Numbered from the stretch's first letter, positions 8,151 to 16,084 are shown. The stretch: DNA of 28,539 nt from JAPLCX01 sp964460305 (GCA_964460305.1 CAYWRA010000024.1:1-28539), one strand, 5' to 3'. Notes: generated by a model not told the origin, from the letters alone. Numbers and translations are program-made.

Positions 8151-8353
8151 GTTAATCTGAATTATTCAGCAACTTCCTAACGTTGTGTCCCGTAAATAGT
8201 TGTACGAAGTCGCGTCATTGCTAGTAACAAAGCGACGAAGCAACATATTGCAATGCAAGGAGATGAGATTGCTTCGCTCACGCTCGCAATGACAAACATA
8301 CGCAAGATATCCCTGCGGCACCACACTAAAGTTGCTGAATAATTCAGGCTAAC
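8151..8353. mobile_element. MITE-like element with 25 bp terminal inverted repeats
   Basis: A 203 bp element in the gene-free interval 8075-8440. The left end 8151-8175 and right end 8329-8353 are inverted repeats matching at 23 of 25 positions, with a perfect 19 bp core. Each end contains the self-palindrome CTGAAT-N-ATTCAG, so each can form its own hairpin. The interior holds an imperfect inverted pair around GTCATTGC...AAGCGACGAAGCAA and TTGCTTCGCTCACGCTCG. No open reading frame fits inside and no clear target duplication is visible, so it would need a transposase in trans. Confidence 0.7.
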
Positions 8354-8440
8354 AAATACAAACACGGCAAGCAAGCACTATTGACATAACCGTAACGGCG
8401 GCGAGAAACGCCCAACGAGACACGATAAACTGTATCAATA

Positions 8441-9358
8441 TCAATGATTCATCGGGTGCTCGATGCACTCGCCGCACTCGAACTGGATTGTGTAATGGAT
8501 AATGTGGAAGTCGTGTTTGAGGATTTCGCCCATCTTGTTCAGGATGGCGCACGAGCGGCTCACCGGCATGTCGTCGATCCTGACGTGCGCGGTCAGCGAA
8601 TGGAGTCCGGAGGTGATCGACCAGACGTGCACGTCATGGACGAGGCGCACCCCCTCCACGCGCGACAACCGTTCCGTGATGGCTGGAATATCCACATCGC
8701 GCGGAGTCGCCTGGAGAAGGATCTCGACCGATTCCCTGATCAGGCTGTAGGCCCAGATCAGGATAAGAACGCAAACCAGGATGCTCAGGATCGGATCGAT
8801 CGGGCGCCAACCGGTCCAGATGATGACAACGGCGCCCGCCACGACGATGACCGACGAGAAGAGATCTCCCATCATGTGCATGAATGCGCTCTTGATATTG
8901 AGGTCGTGGCCGGCGGATTCCCGAAGGATAAACGCCGTGATGACGTTCACCACGAGGCCTACCACCGCGACCACCAGCATCCAGCCAGCCGAGATCGGGA
9001 TGGGGTGAAAAATTCTCCACACGGCGTACCAGACGATGAAGCCCGTGATGACCAAGAGGCTGGCTCCGTTAAATAGCGCGGCGAGTATCTCCGCCCGGTA
9101 TAGACCGAAGGTCCTCTTGGCGGTGGCGGGCCTCTGGGCGATGAAACTGGCGAAGTAACTGATGAGGAGCGAAAAACCGTGCGTCAACATATGGCCGGCG
9201 TCGCTGACGAGGGCGAGGCTGCCGGTGAGGAGGCCCGCGATGAACTCAACGACCATGGTCACGGCGGTGATCCCCACGCAGAGGGCGAGACGCTTACGCC
9301 CCTCAGTCCTTTTCAGGAGAAAACGGTTGTGGGGATGCTCAGTGTGGTCGTGTGTCAT
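8441..9358 (-). CDS. Cation diffusion facilitator (CzcD-type efflux)
   Basis: A 305-residue inner-membrane metal/proton antiporter of the CDF family, usually exporting Zn2+ or related divalent metals. It has a His-rich start (MTHDHTEHPHN), six predicted membrane helices and a cytosolic C-terminal domain with HDVHVWSITSGLHSLTAHV. The transport site in helix 5 is the standard H161-X3-D165 (HMMGD). In helix 2 the usual HMLTD is HMLTH (H56-X3-H60), so one Asp ligand is replaced by His; I checked the codon (CAC). It is the last gene of a four-gene unit, 6 nt after the Zn-ribbon gene, with AGGAAA upstream. Metal specificity cannot be read from sequence. Confidence 0.93.
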   Translation of the reverse strand: MTHDHTEHPHNRFLLKRTEGRKRLALCVGITAVTMVVEFIAGLLTGSLALVSDAGHMLTHGFSLLISYFASFIAQRPATAKRTFGLYRAEILAALFNGASLLVITGFIVWYAVWRIFHPIPISAGWMLVVAVVGLVVNVITAFILRESAGHDLNIKSAFMHMMGDLFSSVIVVAGAVVIIWTGWRPIDPILSILVCVLILIWAYSLIRESVEILLQATPRDVDIPAITERLSRVEGVRLVHDVHVWSITSGLHSLTAHVRIDDMPVSRSCAILNKMGEILKHDFHIIHYTIQFECGECIEHPMNH

Positions 9359-9364
9359 GTATCG

Positions 9365-9562
9365 TCATTTCCTGAACGTCTTGCAACAGGAGGGGCACTC
9401 CTTGGGCGCACAGCCGAGCTTCGGGCAAACCAGGACCTCTTGTGCGGCTCCATCGGGCGCAGATTTCCACTCCTTGCCGCACGATGGGCAGACGTACCTC
9501 ACGTGCGTGTGGCCCGCCCTGCTGCCTGCTCGCTCGGCTAGCAGGAGCGCGAAGAGCGTCAT
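9365..9562 (-). CDS. Small Cys-rich zinc-ribbon-like protein
   Basis: A 65-residue protein with seven cysteines: CPSC at 25-28, C46, C51, and CPSCC at 56-60. The paired CXXC motifs suggest a zinc ribbon or metal-binding fold. The N-terminal MTLFALLLAERAG is hydrophobic but short, so export is uncertain. The ATG at 9562 overlaps the YHS gene stop (ATGA), which favours this start over the longer open frame from 9634. It lies between a YHS metal-binding protein and a CDF exporter. I infer a metal-handling accessory role but recognise no named family. Confidence 0.65.
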   Translation of the reverse strand: MTLFALLLAERAGSRAGHTHVRYVCPSCGKEWKSAPDGAAQEVLVCPKLGCAPKECPSCCKTFRK

Positions 9563-9843
9563 TTGCCCTTCGGCATCTTCTCGATGTATTTCTCGGGATC
9601 GGCCTTGAACTTCCCGATGCAGACCGGGCAGCAAAAATAATATCTCGTCCCCTTGTACGTGTAGCTGTACTTCTTGTCGATGGGGCCGCCGAGGACCGGA
9701 CAGGCGGCGCCCTCCATTTCCTTAATCTCTGCCGTCTTTTCGGACGGCGGCGCGCTTTTTTGCTCGACGTCCTGGCTCCGCACCGGCCCGGTGAAAGCCA
9801 CCATGGCTCCTGCGAGGGCGAGTGTCATACACAATGTTTTCAT
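9559..9843 (-). CDS. Exported YHS-domain metal-binding protein
   Basis: A 94-residue protein with a Sec signal peptide (MKTLCMTLALAGAMVAFTGPVRS). A YHS/TRASH-like domain spans about residues 45-87: C48-P, YTYKGTRYYFCC, then PVC. C48, C71, C72 and C75 are candidate metal ligands. YHS domains are known in heavy-metal sensing, chaperoning and efflux proteins. A GGAAGGGAGG ribosome site precedes the ATG. The gene starts 27 nt after the flavodiiron gene stop and overlaps the next gene by 4 nt, so it is the second gene of the FprA/YHS/Zn-ribbon/CDF unit. A periplasmic or surface metal-binding role feeding the CDF system is inferred. Confidence 0.82.
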   Translation of the reverse strand: MKTLCMTLALAGAMVAFTGPVRSQDVEQKSAPPSEKTAEIKEMEGAACPVLGGPIDKKYSYTYKGTRYYFCCPVCIGKFKADPEKYIEKMPKGK

Positions 9844-9870
9844 GCGATATCCTCCCTTCCAAAGGAATTT

Positions 9871-11085
9871 TCACGCACAATCCCGGTTCAGCCTCTCCGC
9901 CACAGCCGCGCCCAGTGCGACGCACCGCGCGAGCGCATCGGGGCCCGGCGCATACTTGACGGCGATCCCGTCATTCACCAACTCCACCTTCATTTTGCGA
10001 AGCATCTCGCTGAGATCCCTTACCGCCTCCCCGCTCCACCCGTAAGAACCGAAGGCCGCGCCGATCAAGTTCGCCGGTTTTAATCCCTTGAGGTAGCTCA
10101 TCGCATCAGCCACCGTCGGGAAGACACCGTTATTAATGGTGGGGGATCCCACGAGGAGCGCGCCGGCATCGAGCAACTCGGTTGCCGCATCGCTCCGGTG
10201 GCTCGCACCAAGCGGCAGGAGTTTCGCGCTGATGCCTCCCTGAGTCAACCCCTCCCCGATAGCCCTGGCCATCCTGTGCGTGCTCCCCCACATCGTATCA
10301 TACACAATGACCGCTTTCCGCGACGGCCTCCTCGCCGCCCATCGCGCATACCATCCCTGTATCGTCGCCACCCCCCTTCGCCAGACGGGGCCGTGGTCGG
10401 GGGCGATTATCTTCGGCGCGATTCCGTTCCGCGTCAACTTCTCCGGGAGCTTCGCGACGAGGGCGGAAAAAGGCATTAGTATGTTGGCGTAGTATTTTCC
10501 GGCCTCCGATAACAGCAGCTCCTCCGAGAGCTCATCATCAAACCGCTCGCCGGAGGCGAGGTGCATCCCGAAAGCGTCCTGCGAAAAGAGGAGCGCCTCA
10601 TCGGGAAGATAGGTGACCATGCTGTCAGGCCAGTGGAGCATCCGGGTCTCGGCGAAGACGAACTCGACGCCTCCGAGCCGCATGCATTCCCCGTCCTTGA
10701 CCGCTTGTATCTCCCTGCGGAGGCAAAAATGATCGGTGAGTGCCTTTACGCCCATGGCCGAGGCAAACACCTTCTCCGGCCGTGCCAGCTCGATGATCTC
10801 GGGAAGGCAACCCGAGTGGTCCATCTCGGAATGGTTGGAGATGATATAGTCGATCCGCTTTGGATCAACGATGGAGGCGATGCGTGAGAGGATCTCATCC
10901 CGGAAGGGCGCTTTGACCGTATCGACCAGGATGACCTTCTCGCCCATGACGAGATAGGCGTTATAGGTCGTCCCCCGGCCGGTCGAGTAACCATGAAAAT
11001 CGCGTATGGACCAGTCGATCGCCCCGACCCAGTACACCCGCTCGGATATTTTTACCGCTTTGAAACCGTCAACTTGCTGTGCCAT
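9871..11085 (-). CDS. fprA: Flavodiiron protein (A-type flavoprotein, O2/NO reductase)
   Basis: A 404-residue cytosolic enzyme that reduces O2 to water and/or NO to N2O using electrons from rubredoxin. The N-terminal metallo-beta-lactamase-like domain has all expected diiron ligands: H85-X-E87-X-D89-H90, H151 (MLHWPDS), D170 (SQDAFG) and H231 (PDHGP). From about residue 258 a flavodoxin domain begins with YDTMWGSTHRMA and contains VGSPTINNG for FMN binding. There is no extra rubredoxin or reductase domain, so it is the minimal class A form. GAGGTGA lies upstream of the ATG. It heads an operon with metal-binding and efflux genes; hcp is the next gene upstream and rubredoxin is 6 kb away. Confidence 0.95.
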   Translation of the reverse strand: MAQQVDGFKAVKISERVYWVGAIDWSIRDFHGYSTGRGTTYNAYLVMGEKVILVDTVKAPFRDEILSRIASIVDPKRIDYIISNHSEMDHSGCLPEIIELARPEKVFASAMGVKALTDHFCLRREIQAVKDGECMRLGGVEFVFAETRMLHWPDSMVTYLPDEALLFSQDAFGMHLASGERFDDELSEELLLSEAGKYYANILMPFSALVAKLPEKLTRNGIAPKIIAPDHGPVWRRGVATIQGWYARWAARRPSRKAVIVYDTMWGSTHRMARAIGEGLTQGGISAKLLPLGASHRSDAATELLDAGALLVGSPTINNGVFPTVADAMSYLKGLKPANLIGAAFGSYGWSGEAVRDLSEMLRKMKVELVNDGIAVKYAPGPDALARCVALGAAVAERLNRDCA

Positions 11086-11146
11086 ACCTGTTCACCTCGC
11101 CATACTATCTTCTGCTTTCGGCTTTGCACTTTCAACATTAATGTGA

Positions 11147-11437
11147 ACCACAGAGTACACAGAGAAGGCACTGAGAACACGGAGAAAGCAGTTTAACTAT
11201 TTTATAAAGAGTAAAAGAGGGAAAGAGGTAACTACAGTCAAAAGTGTAAAGCTCAAAAAGCAACGCACATTCTATCCTTGCTCCCGGCTTTAAACTTTGT
11301 ACTTTCAACTGTAGTAAGGTAGCCCCCCTTAACTGTCCCCTTCTCTCTTATTCTCTTTGTGAGAACCGGAGCCGCTATACTCTCAGCCGTCTGTTCTCCC
11401 AGTGCGCTCCACCGAGGGGCCCCGCTGGCGTGTGGTT
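11147..11437. repeat. Large nested inverted repeat, copy B (~290 bp)
   Basis: This fills most of the 350 bp gene-free gap between hcp and the flavodiiron gene. Left end ACCACAGAG at 11147 and right end TGTGGTT at 11431-11437 reach the hcp stop codon. The inner arms ACTACAG (11231) and CTGTAGT (to 11315) and the AAAGAGTAAAAGAGGGAAAG/CTCTCTTATTCTCTTTGTG pair repeat the layout of copy A. A partial extra arm (CTTTGCACTTTCAAC) precedes it near 11122. The outer arms are more decayed than in copy A. Confidence 0.78.
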
Positions 11438-13091
11438 AAAGTTTTAAACTGTCTGCGAGATCCCCCTCCGCGGTCCCGATCGGCCTGATGTCGAACTTCT
11501 CGACGAGCACCTTGAGGATACCCGGCGTGACGAATGCCGGAAGCGTCGGCCCCAGACGCATTCCCCTGATGCCGAGCGATAAGAGCGACAGCAGTATGGC
11601 GACCGCCTTCTGCTCATACCAGGAAAGGATGAACGTGAGCGGTAAGTCGTTGACGCCGCACCCGAACGCGCCTACAAAAGCCTGGGCGATACGCACCGCG
11701 GAATAGGCATCGTTGCATTGGCCGACGTCGAGGAGCCTCGGTATCCCTCCTATCTCTCCCGCATCCATCGTATTGAAACGGTACTTCCCGCAGGCGAGCG
11801 TGAGGATCACACAATCTTTAGGTACGAGCTCCGCGAATCTCGTATAGTAATTGCGACCTGGCTTCGCGCCGTCGCATCCGCCGATGAGAAAGAAATGTTT
11901 GATAACGCCGGACTTCACCGCCGCGACGACCTTTTCCGCCACGCCAAGGACGGCCTCGTGGCCGAAACCAACCGTGATGGTCTTCCCCGGTTTCTCGGCC
12001 AATCCCCCGAGCTCCTTCGCCCTCCTTATCACCGCCGAGAAATATTTCGGCGCGCCGGCCTTCCTGTCGGGAACGTGTACGACACCAGGCCACGCGACGA
12101 GCCCCGTCGTAAAGATGCGGTCCCTATATGCGTCCGCCGGCCTCTGGATGCAGTTGGTGGTCATCAGTATCGCCGCGGGCACGCCTGCAAACTCTTTTTG
12201 CTGATTCTGCCACGCCGTCCCGAAATTCCCGACGAGGTGCTTGTGCTTCTTCAACTCCGGATAGCCGTGGGCGGGCAACATCTCGCCGTGCGTATAGACG
12301 TTCACCCCCGCGCCCTCCGTCTGTTCGAGCAGCTCTTTAAGATCGAGCATGTCGTGGCCGCTCACGATGATGGCGGGGCCTCTCTTCGTCCCGAGGAATA
12401 CGGGAGCGGGTCGGGGGACCCCGAATTTCCCGCGGTGCCCTTGGGAGAGGAGCTCCATCGTCGCGATGTTTATCTTCCCGCACTCCATATTGAGGGCTAC
12501 GAACGCCTCGGCGCCGAGATCCCCCTCGGCGATCGCGGCAAGGGCCCGGTGCAGGAAGGCGTATACCTCCGGCGAATCCTTACCGAGGATGTGCGCATGG
12601 TCCGCATAGGCGGAGACTCCCTTCAGGCCGAAGAGCAGGAGGTGTTCGAGAGAGCGGACGTCGTCGTTCTTTTTCGGGCCGGCCATGAGGCCGACCGTCA
12701 AAGCCTGTTCAAAGAGGCCCTCACGATTCCCCGCCGGCTCCCAACGAGCCGCCTCGGGGATACCAGTGGGAATCGACACACCCGTTTCCCGGGTGAGCTC
12801 GCGGGCCGTCGATTTGACGGCCGCCGCTTCACGGATGAGCCCCTCGATCCGCGCGGGATCGAAATTCACGTTGGTGATCGTGGCAAATAGCGCCCTCACA
12901 ACGAAGAGATCCACCGCGCGATCGTGGATACCCTTCCGGGATGCCAGTTCGGCGTACCAGCCAATCCCCTTGACCGCATGCACCAGGAGGTCCTGGAGCG
13001 CCGCCGCCTCCGGATCCTTCCCGCACACCCCCTGCACGGTGCAACCAGTCCCCTTCGCCGTCTGCTCGCACTGGTAACAGAACATGTTCAT
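11436..13091 (-). CDS. hcp: Hybrid cluster protein (hydroxylamine reductase, prismane)
   Basis: A 551-residue Fe-S protein that reduces hydroxylamine and, in other species, NO. The N-terminal C5-X2-C8-X8-C17-X5-C23 pattern is the [4Fe-4S] form typical of anaerobes rather than the [2Fe-2S] form of facultative bacteria. Hybrid-cluster regions are present: GHDMLDL, TTNCIQRP, GGCDGAKPGRNYYT and DVGQCNDAYSA. Length fits class I. A GGAGGG site precedes the ATG by 9 nt. The first ~56-70 bp of the gene and leader are duplicated at 14.5 kb, and an ATPase gene sits between the two copies. Neighbouring FprA suggests a shared NO/O2 stress role. Confidence 0.96.
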   Translation of the reverse strand: MNMFCYQCEQTAKGTGCTVQGVCGKDPEAAALQDLLVHAVKGIGWYAELASRKGIHDRAVDLFVVRALFATITNVNFDPARIEGLIREAAAVKSTARELTRETGVSIPTGIPEAARWEPAGNREGLFEQALTVGLMAGPKKNDDVRSLEHLLLFGLKGVSAYADHAHILGKDSPEVYAFLHRALAAIAEGDLGAEAFVALNMECGKINIATMELLSQGHRGKFGVPRPAPVFLGTKRGPAIIVSGHDMLDLKELLEQTEGAGVNVYTHGEMLPAHGYPELKKHKHLVGNFGTAWQNQQKEFAGVPAAILMTTNCIQRPADAYRDRIFTTGLVAWPGVVHVPDRKAGAPKYFSAVIRRAKELGGLAEKPGKTITVGFGHEAVLGVAEKVVAAVKSGVIKHFFLIGGCDGAKPGRNYYTRFAELVPKDCVILTLACGKYRFNTMDAGEIGGIPRLLDVGQCNDAYSAVRIAQAFVGAFGCGVNDLPLTFILSWYEQKAVAILLSLLSLGIRGMRLGPTLPAFVTPGILKVLVEKFDIRPIGTAEGDLADSLKL

Positions 13092-13109
13092 GACCTATCC
13101 CTCCTCAAC
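13054..13109. repeat. Direct repeat of hcp 5' end, functional copy
   Basis: A 56 bp segment covering the hcp ribosome site and first ~12 codons. It matches 14492-14547 at 52 of 56 positions, and weaker similarity continues for about 13 bp into hcp. The pair brackets the DUF4143 ATPase gene as direct repeats. Confidence 0.9.
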
Positions 13110-13130
13110 AATACCTGCCGGCATCGTTCG

Positions 13131-14420
13131 TTAAGATATGAGCCATTTCCAGGCCGGTACGACGTCGATACGGTCGTGGAGGAAAGGCTCATCCGCCCAG
13201 GTGACAAGCGTGCTGCGCTTTTCGTTCAATTCGCCCATTGCCGAGAGCAATGCCCTCGTTTCCCTCTCACGAGTGAGCGAATCGCCGATATCCCAGCAAA
13301 CCTGCACCATCCGGCTATCGTTGACTTTTCCCCGCGGAAGAATAAAATCCGTTTCAAGGCCGTCCTTGCTAACGTAATAATCCGGCTTCAACCCGGACCG
13401 GCGGAGGTGCATATAGACGGCGTTTTCGAGCAGGGCGCCCCTATCCTCCGTCATGTAAAACGACATGGCTTTCAAAAGCCCCGGATCGATAACATATATT
13501 TTCCTGGGATTGACCTGCCGGACCTTCTCGGAGCGCGAGTGGATCGGCGCTTCGTAGATAAGGTAGGCATCCGCCAGATATCCCAGGTAATCGTACAGAT
13601 TGTTTTTGGTGCAGGCAATGCCCCGGCTCCTCAGCGCGTTGTAGAACTTGTTCACGCTGAACCGCGTCGCCGGGGCGCTCACGATGTGCCTTATAAGAGC
13701 GCGAAGCGCCGCCGTATTGCCGACCGAATAACGTTCAATGACGTCGCGGAGAATGACCACGTCCACGTAATTCTGAAGGATCTGGTGTCTCAGCTCGCCG
13801 TCGACCGATTGCGTTTCGGGGAATCCCCCGACCTCCATGTATTTTCCGATCAGGTTCTGCAGGATCGCCCTCGTTTTTGAATCCAGCCCACCCCATTTGA
13901 AATCGGGCTTGTGGAAACGCACGAATTCCTTGAAGCTGAATGGGAATATCTCCGTGGTCAAGGAACGCCCTCTCAAGCTCGTAGCGATCTCGGCACTGAG
14001 CAACTTCGAAGATGAACCGGTCACGCACACCAAAAGCTGCTCGGTGTCCAACACGCGGCGGATAAATTTGTCCCAACCGTCTATGCGCTGGACTTCGTCG
14101 AGGAATAGATAGCACTGCCGGTTTTTAAACGATGGGAACTTGCGATAATAAACCTCCAGTATCAACTGAAAATCGCCGGCGGAGAAGGGGAGCAGGCGCT
14201 CGTCTTCAAAGTCTACGTAAAGGAGCCGCTCTTTTTCCACGCCCCGATCCAGCAGTTCCTTCATCTGCTGGTAACAAAACCACGTTTTGCCCGACCGCCT
14301 CATCCCTATTATGACATTGGCCTTGCCCTTCACCCTGGAGACGGACGCTTCCCGCGGCAGGAGCTCCGGGATCGCGCGCTCATGAAAGTCGTCGATGAGG
14401 AGTTCTATCGTGTTTTTCAT
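13131..14420 (-). CDS. AAA-type ATPase with DUF4143 domain
   Basis: A 429-residue ATPase of the widespread DUF4143 family, often found as solitary mobile or accessory genes. A Walker A GMRRSGKTW (39-47) follows a short N-terminal helix region. Walker B reads CYLFLDEVQRIDGWD. An arginine-type sensor region (VTGSSSKLLS) is followed by the C-terminal DUF4143 part, a winged-helix plus nuclease-like fold (VNKFYNALRSRGIACTKNNLYDYLGYLADAYLIYEA, later DYYVSKDGLETDFIL). The family's function is unresolved; toxin-like or DNA-related roles have been suggested. It is bracketed by a direct repeat of the hcp 5' end, so it looks inserted between hcp and its original upstream region. There is no ribosome site; a leaderless-type promoter precedes the ATG. 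Confidence 0.92.
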   Translation of the reverse strand: MKNTIELLIDDFHERAIPELLPREASVSRVKGKANVIIGMRRSGKTWFCYQQMKELLDRGVEKERLLYVDFEDERLLPFSAGDFQLILEVYYRKFPSFKNRQCYLFLDEVQRIDGWDKFIRRVLDTEQLLVCVTGSSSKLLSAEIATSLRGRSLTTEIFPFSFKEFVRFHKPDFKWGGLDSKTRAILQNLIGKYMEVGGFPETQSVDGELRHQILQNYVDVVILRDVIERYSVGNTAALRALIRHIVSAPATRFSVNKFYNALRSRGIACTKNNLYDYLGYLADAYLIYEAPIHSRSEKVRQVNPRKIYVIDPGLLKAMSFYMTEDRGALLENAVYMHLRRSGLKPDYYVSKDGLETDFILPRGKVNDSRMVQVCWDIGDSLTRERETRALLSAMGELNEKRSTLVTWADEPFLHDRIDVVPAWKWLIS

Positions 14421-14426
14421 GGTATA

Positions 14427-14455
14427 AATCTATCTCTTTAAGAAAGATAAATCAA
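14427..14455 (-). promoter_or_regulatory. Candidate leaderless promoter of the ATPase gene
   Basis: On the minus strand TTGATT (14455-14450), 17 bp, TAGATT (14432-14427), then 6 nt and the ATG. There is no Shine-Dalgarno site, so transcription would start at or next to the start codon. The spacing equals that of the better promoter at 15840-15868. Confidence 0.5.
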
Positions 14456-14529
14456 GGTATTTCTGTCTCTAAATAAGGGAAACTATTCCCATTCGCCGTC
14501 TGCTCGCACCGGCGACAGAACATGTTCAT
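14452..14529 (-). pseudogene. hcp 5' remnant (25-codon fragment)
   Basis: A copy of the hcp leader and start, including the GAGGAGGGATAGG ribosome site. It reads MNMFCRRCEQTANGNSF and reaches a TGA after 25 codons. The first two cluster cysteines survive; similarity to hcp fades after about codon 17. It lies directly upstream of the ATPase gene. Most likely it is the scar of a duplication that accompanied arrival of the ATPase gene. A translated leader peptide for the ATPase cannot be excluded. Confidence 0.78.
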
Positions 14530-14582
14530 GGCCTATCCCTCCTCAACTGTTATTTGGAGAGTCAGCACCGATCCTACCCCCG

Positions 14583-15833
14583 CTACAGGTCCCGCATGGC
14601 GGAAATTCCCGCGATGTAGCCCGAGGAAAAGGCGAACTGGAGGTTGTAACCGCCGCAATCGCCGTTCACGTCCAACACCTCGCCCGCGAAGTAGAGACCC
14701 TTCACGAGCCTGGATTCCATCGTCCTGCCGTCGACCTCGTCCGTGCTCACCCCTCCCGAGGTCACCTGGGCATCCTTGAACGCGAGCGGCGCTTTGATCG
14801 AGATCTCCAGGGCGGTCAACGCCTTCACGAGGCGCATCCTCTGCTGGCGCGCGACCGAATCCGCGCAGGCATCAACGTCCATCCCCGCACAATTCCGGAT
14901 GAGCACCTGCGCAAGCTTCTTCGGCAATACCCCGATCAGGCTGTTCCCGAGGAGGCGCTTCGGATTCTTCCGCCAGAGAGCCATGACCTTTTCCTCCGCC
15001 TGCGCCGGCGTCAGGCCGGGGAAGAAATTGACGGCTATGGCAGCGCCCTTCGAGGCCAGGTCTCTCACTATGAAGCTGCTGAGGCGGAGAACTACCGGCC
15101 CCGATACGCCGTAATGCGTGAAGAGGATCTCATCACGCACGGAGGCGATTTTTCCCCCGCCCTGGAACGCGGTAGCATCGACGGTCGCCTTCACCCCCTG
15201 GAGATCGCATAGCGCCTTCTTTGCGATCTCAAACGGCACGAGCGCCGGGAGGGGAGTGACAACCGCATGGCCGAAATTTTTCGCAAAGTCATAGCCGTCG
15301 CCGAGCGCACCGAGCTGCGGGTAGGTCAAACCGCCCGTGGCGACGATAAGCCTCCGGGCGGCGAATTCCTTGCCGTTCGCGCACCGGATGACGAACTCAC
15401 CGTTCCCGACCCTCGCAATCTTTTCCACCCTCGCGCTTAGCGCGACGCCGATGCCGCGCCCCTCGATGTCCTCTTTTAGCACATCGAGGATGGTGGAAGC
15501 CTGATCGGTCACGGGGAAGAGGCACCCCCCCTCCTCCTCCTTGAACTCCACCCCCATATCCTCAAAATAGCCTAGGAGACCGCGATTCGTGAAGCGCGCG
15601 AAGACGCCGTGGAGGAAGTGACGGTTCCGCCCGTGGTAATGCTCGGGGGAGACGTCGCGATTCGTGAGATTACAACGGCCGTTCCCGGTCTTGAGCAGCT
15701 TCCGGCCCAGCATGAAGTTATGCTCGATGATAAGGATGCGTAGAGGCCTCTTCGCACCCCGAGCGGCCGTGATTGCCGCGAAGAGCCCAGCCGGCCCGCC
15801 GCCGATGATGAGGATGTCAGCTCCGTCGCTCAT
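14583..15833 (-). CDS. YhiN/HI0933-type FAD-dependent oxidoreductase
   Basis: A 416-residue flavoprotein of the HI0933/YhiN family (BaiN-like), whose physiological substrate is generally unknown. The Rossmann FAD motif DILIIGGGPAGLFAAI is at the N-terminus. Family signatures follow: GRKLLKTGNGRCNLTN, then GGLTYPQLGALGDGYDFAKNFGH, and a C-terminal GVSTDEVDGRTMESRLVKGLYFAGEVLDVNGDCGG segment that closes the FAD site. The length is normal. The ATG at 15833 has no ribosome site but a near-consensus promoter ending 6 nt upstream, suggesting a leaderless mRNA. It is divergent from the plus-strand thioredoxin-like gene across a 263 bp gap. Confidence 0.93.
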   Translation of the reverse strand: MSDGADILIIGGGPAGLFAAITAARGAKRPLRILIIEHNFMLGRKLLKTGNGRCNLTNRDVSPEHYHGRNRHFLHGVFARFTNRGLLGYFEDMGVEFKEEEGGCLFPVTDQASTILDVLKEDIEGRGIGVALSARVEKIARVGNGEFVIRCANGKEFAARRLIVATGGLTYPQLGALGDGYDFAKNFGHAVVTPLPALVPFEIAKKALCDLQGVKATVDATAFQGGGKIASVRDEILFTHYGVSGPVVLRLSSFIVRDLASKGAAIAVNFFPGLTPAQAEEKVMALWRKNPKRLLGNSLIGVLPKKLAQVLIRNCAGMDVDACADSVARQQRMRLVKALTALEISIKAPLAFKDAQVTSGGVSTDEVDGRTMESRLVKGLYFAGEVLDVNGDCGGYNLQFAFSSGYIAGISAMRDL

Positions 15834-15839
15834 GGCATA

Positions 15840-15868
15840 ACTATAGTAAGGATGGACTGCGCTGTCAA
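15840..15868 (-). promoter_or_regulatory. Sigma70-type promoter giving a leaderless mRNA
   Basis: Perfect TTGACA (15868-15863), a 17 bp spacer, TATAGT (15845-15840), then 6 nt (TATGCC) and the ATG. Normal initiation about 7 nt after the -10 would fall on the A of the start codon. No Shine-Dalgarno site is present. Confidence 0.75.
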
Positions 15869-16084
15869 ATGGGGGAATGATGCATTCCGAAACGGCGAGT
15901 GGGAGAATGTGCGAATCGTCCCGAAGGGACCCTGTTGGGGGAGAGGATAATGCGTGTCGGCGTGATTGGTGTTTTCGCCTAACGCCCCACGCAGCTTCTG
16001 ATGGATGGCCCCTTCACCGTCTCGCCCATTCGCCGATTCAATACGGGTTGCAATAACTCCTTCCCCCCGCCGCGGAGTGGCTGC

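Noticed and set aside
8200..8300. Possible CRISPR-like or tRNA-like structure inside the 8.2 kb gap
   Set aside because: There is no regular spacing of repeats and no cloverleaf; the symmetry is explained by the inverted-repeat element.
13131..14420. Insertion sequence transposase
   Set aside because: The gene has Walker motifs and a DUF4143 C-terminus and lacks a DDE, HUH or recombinase signature.
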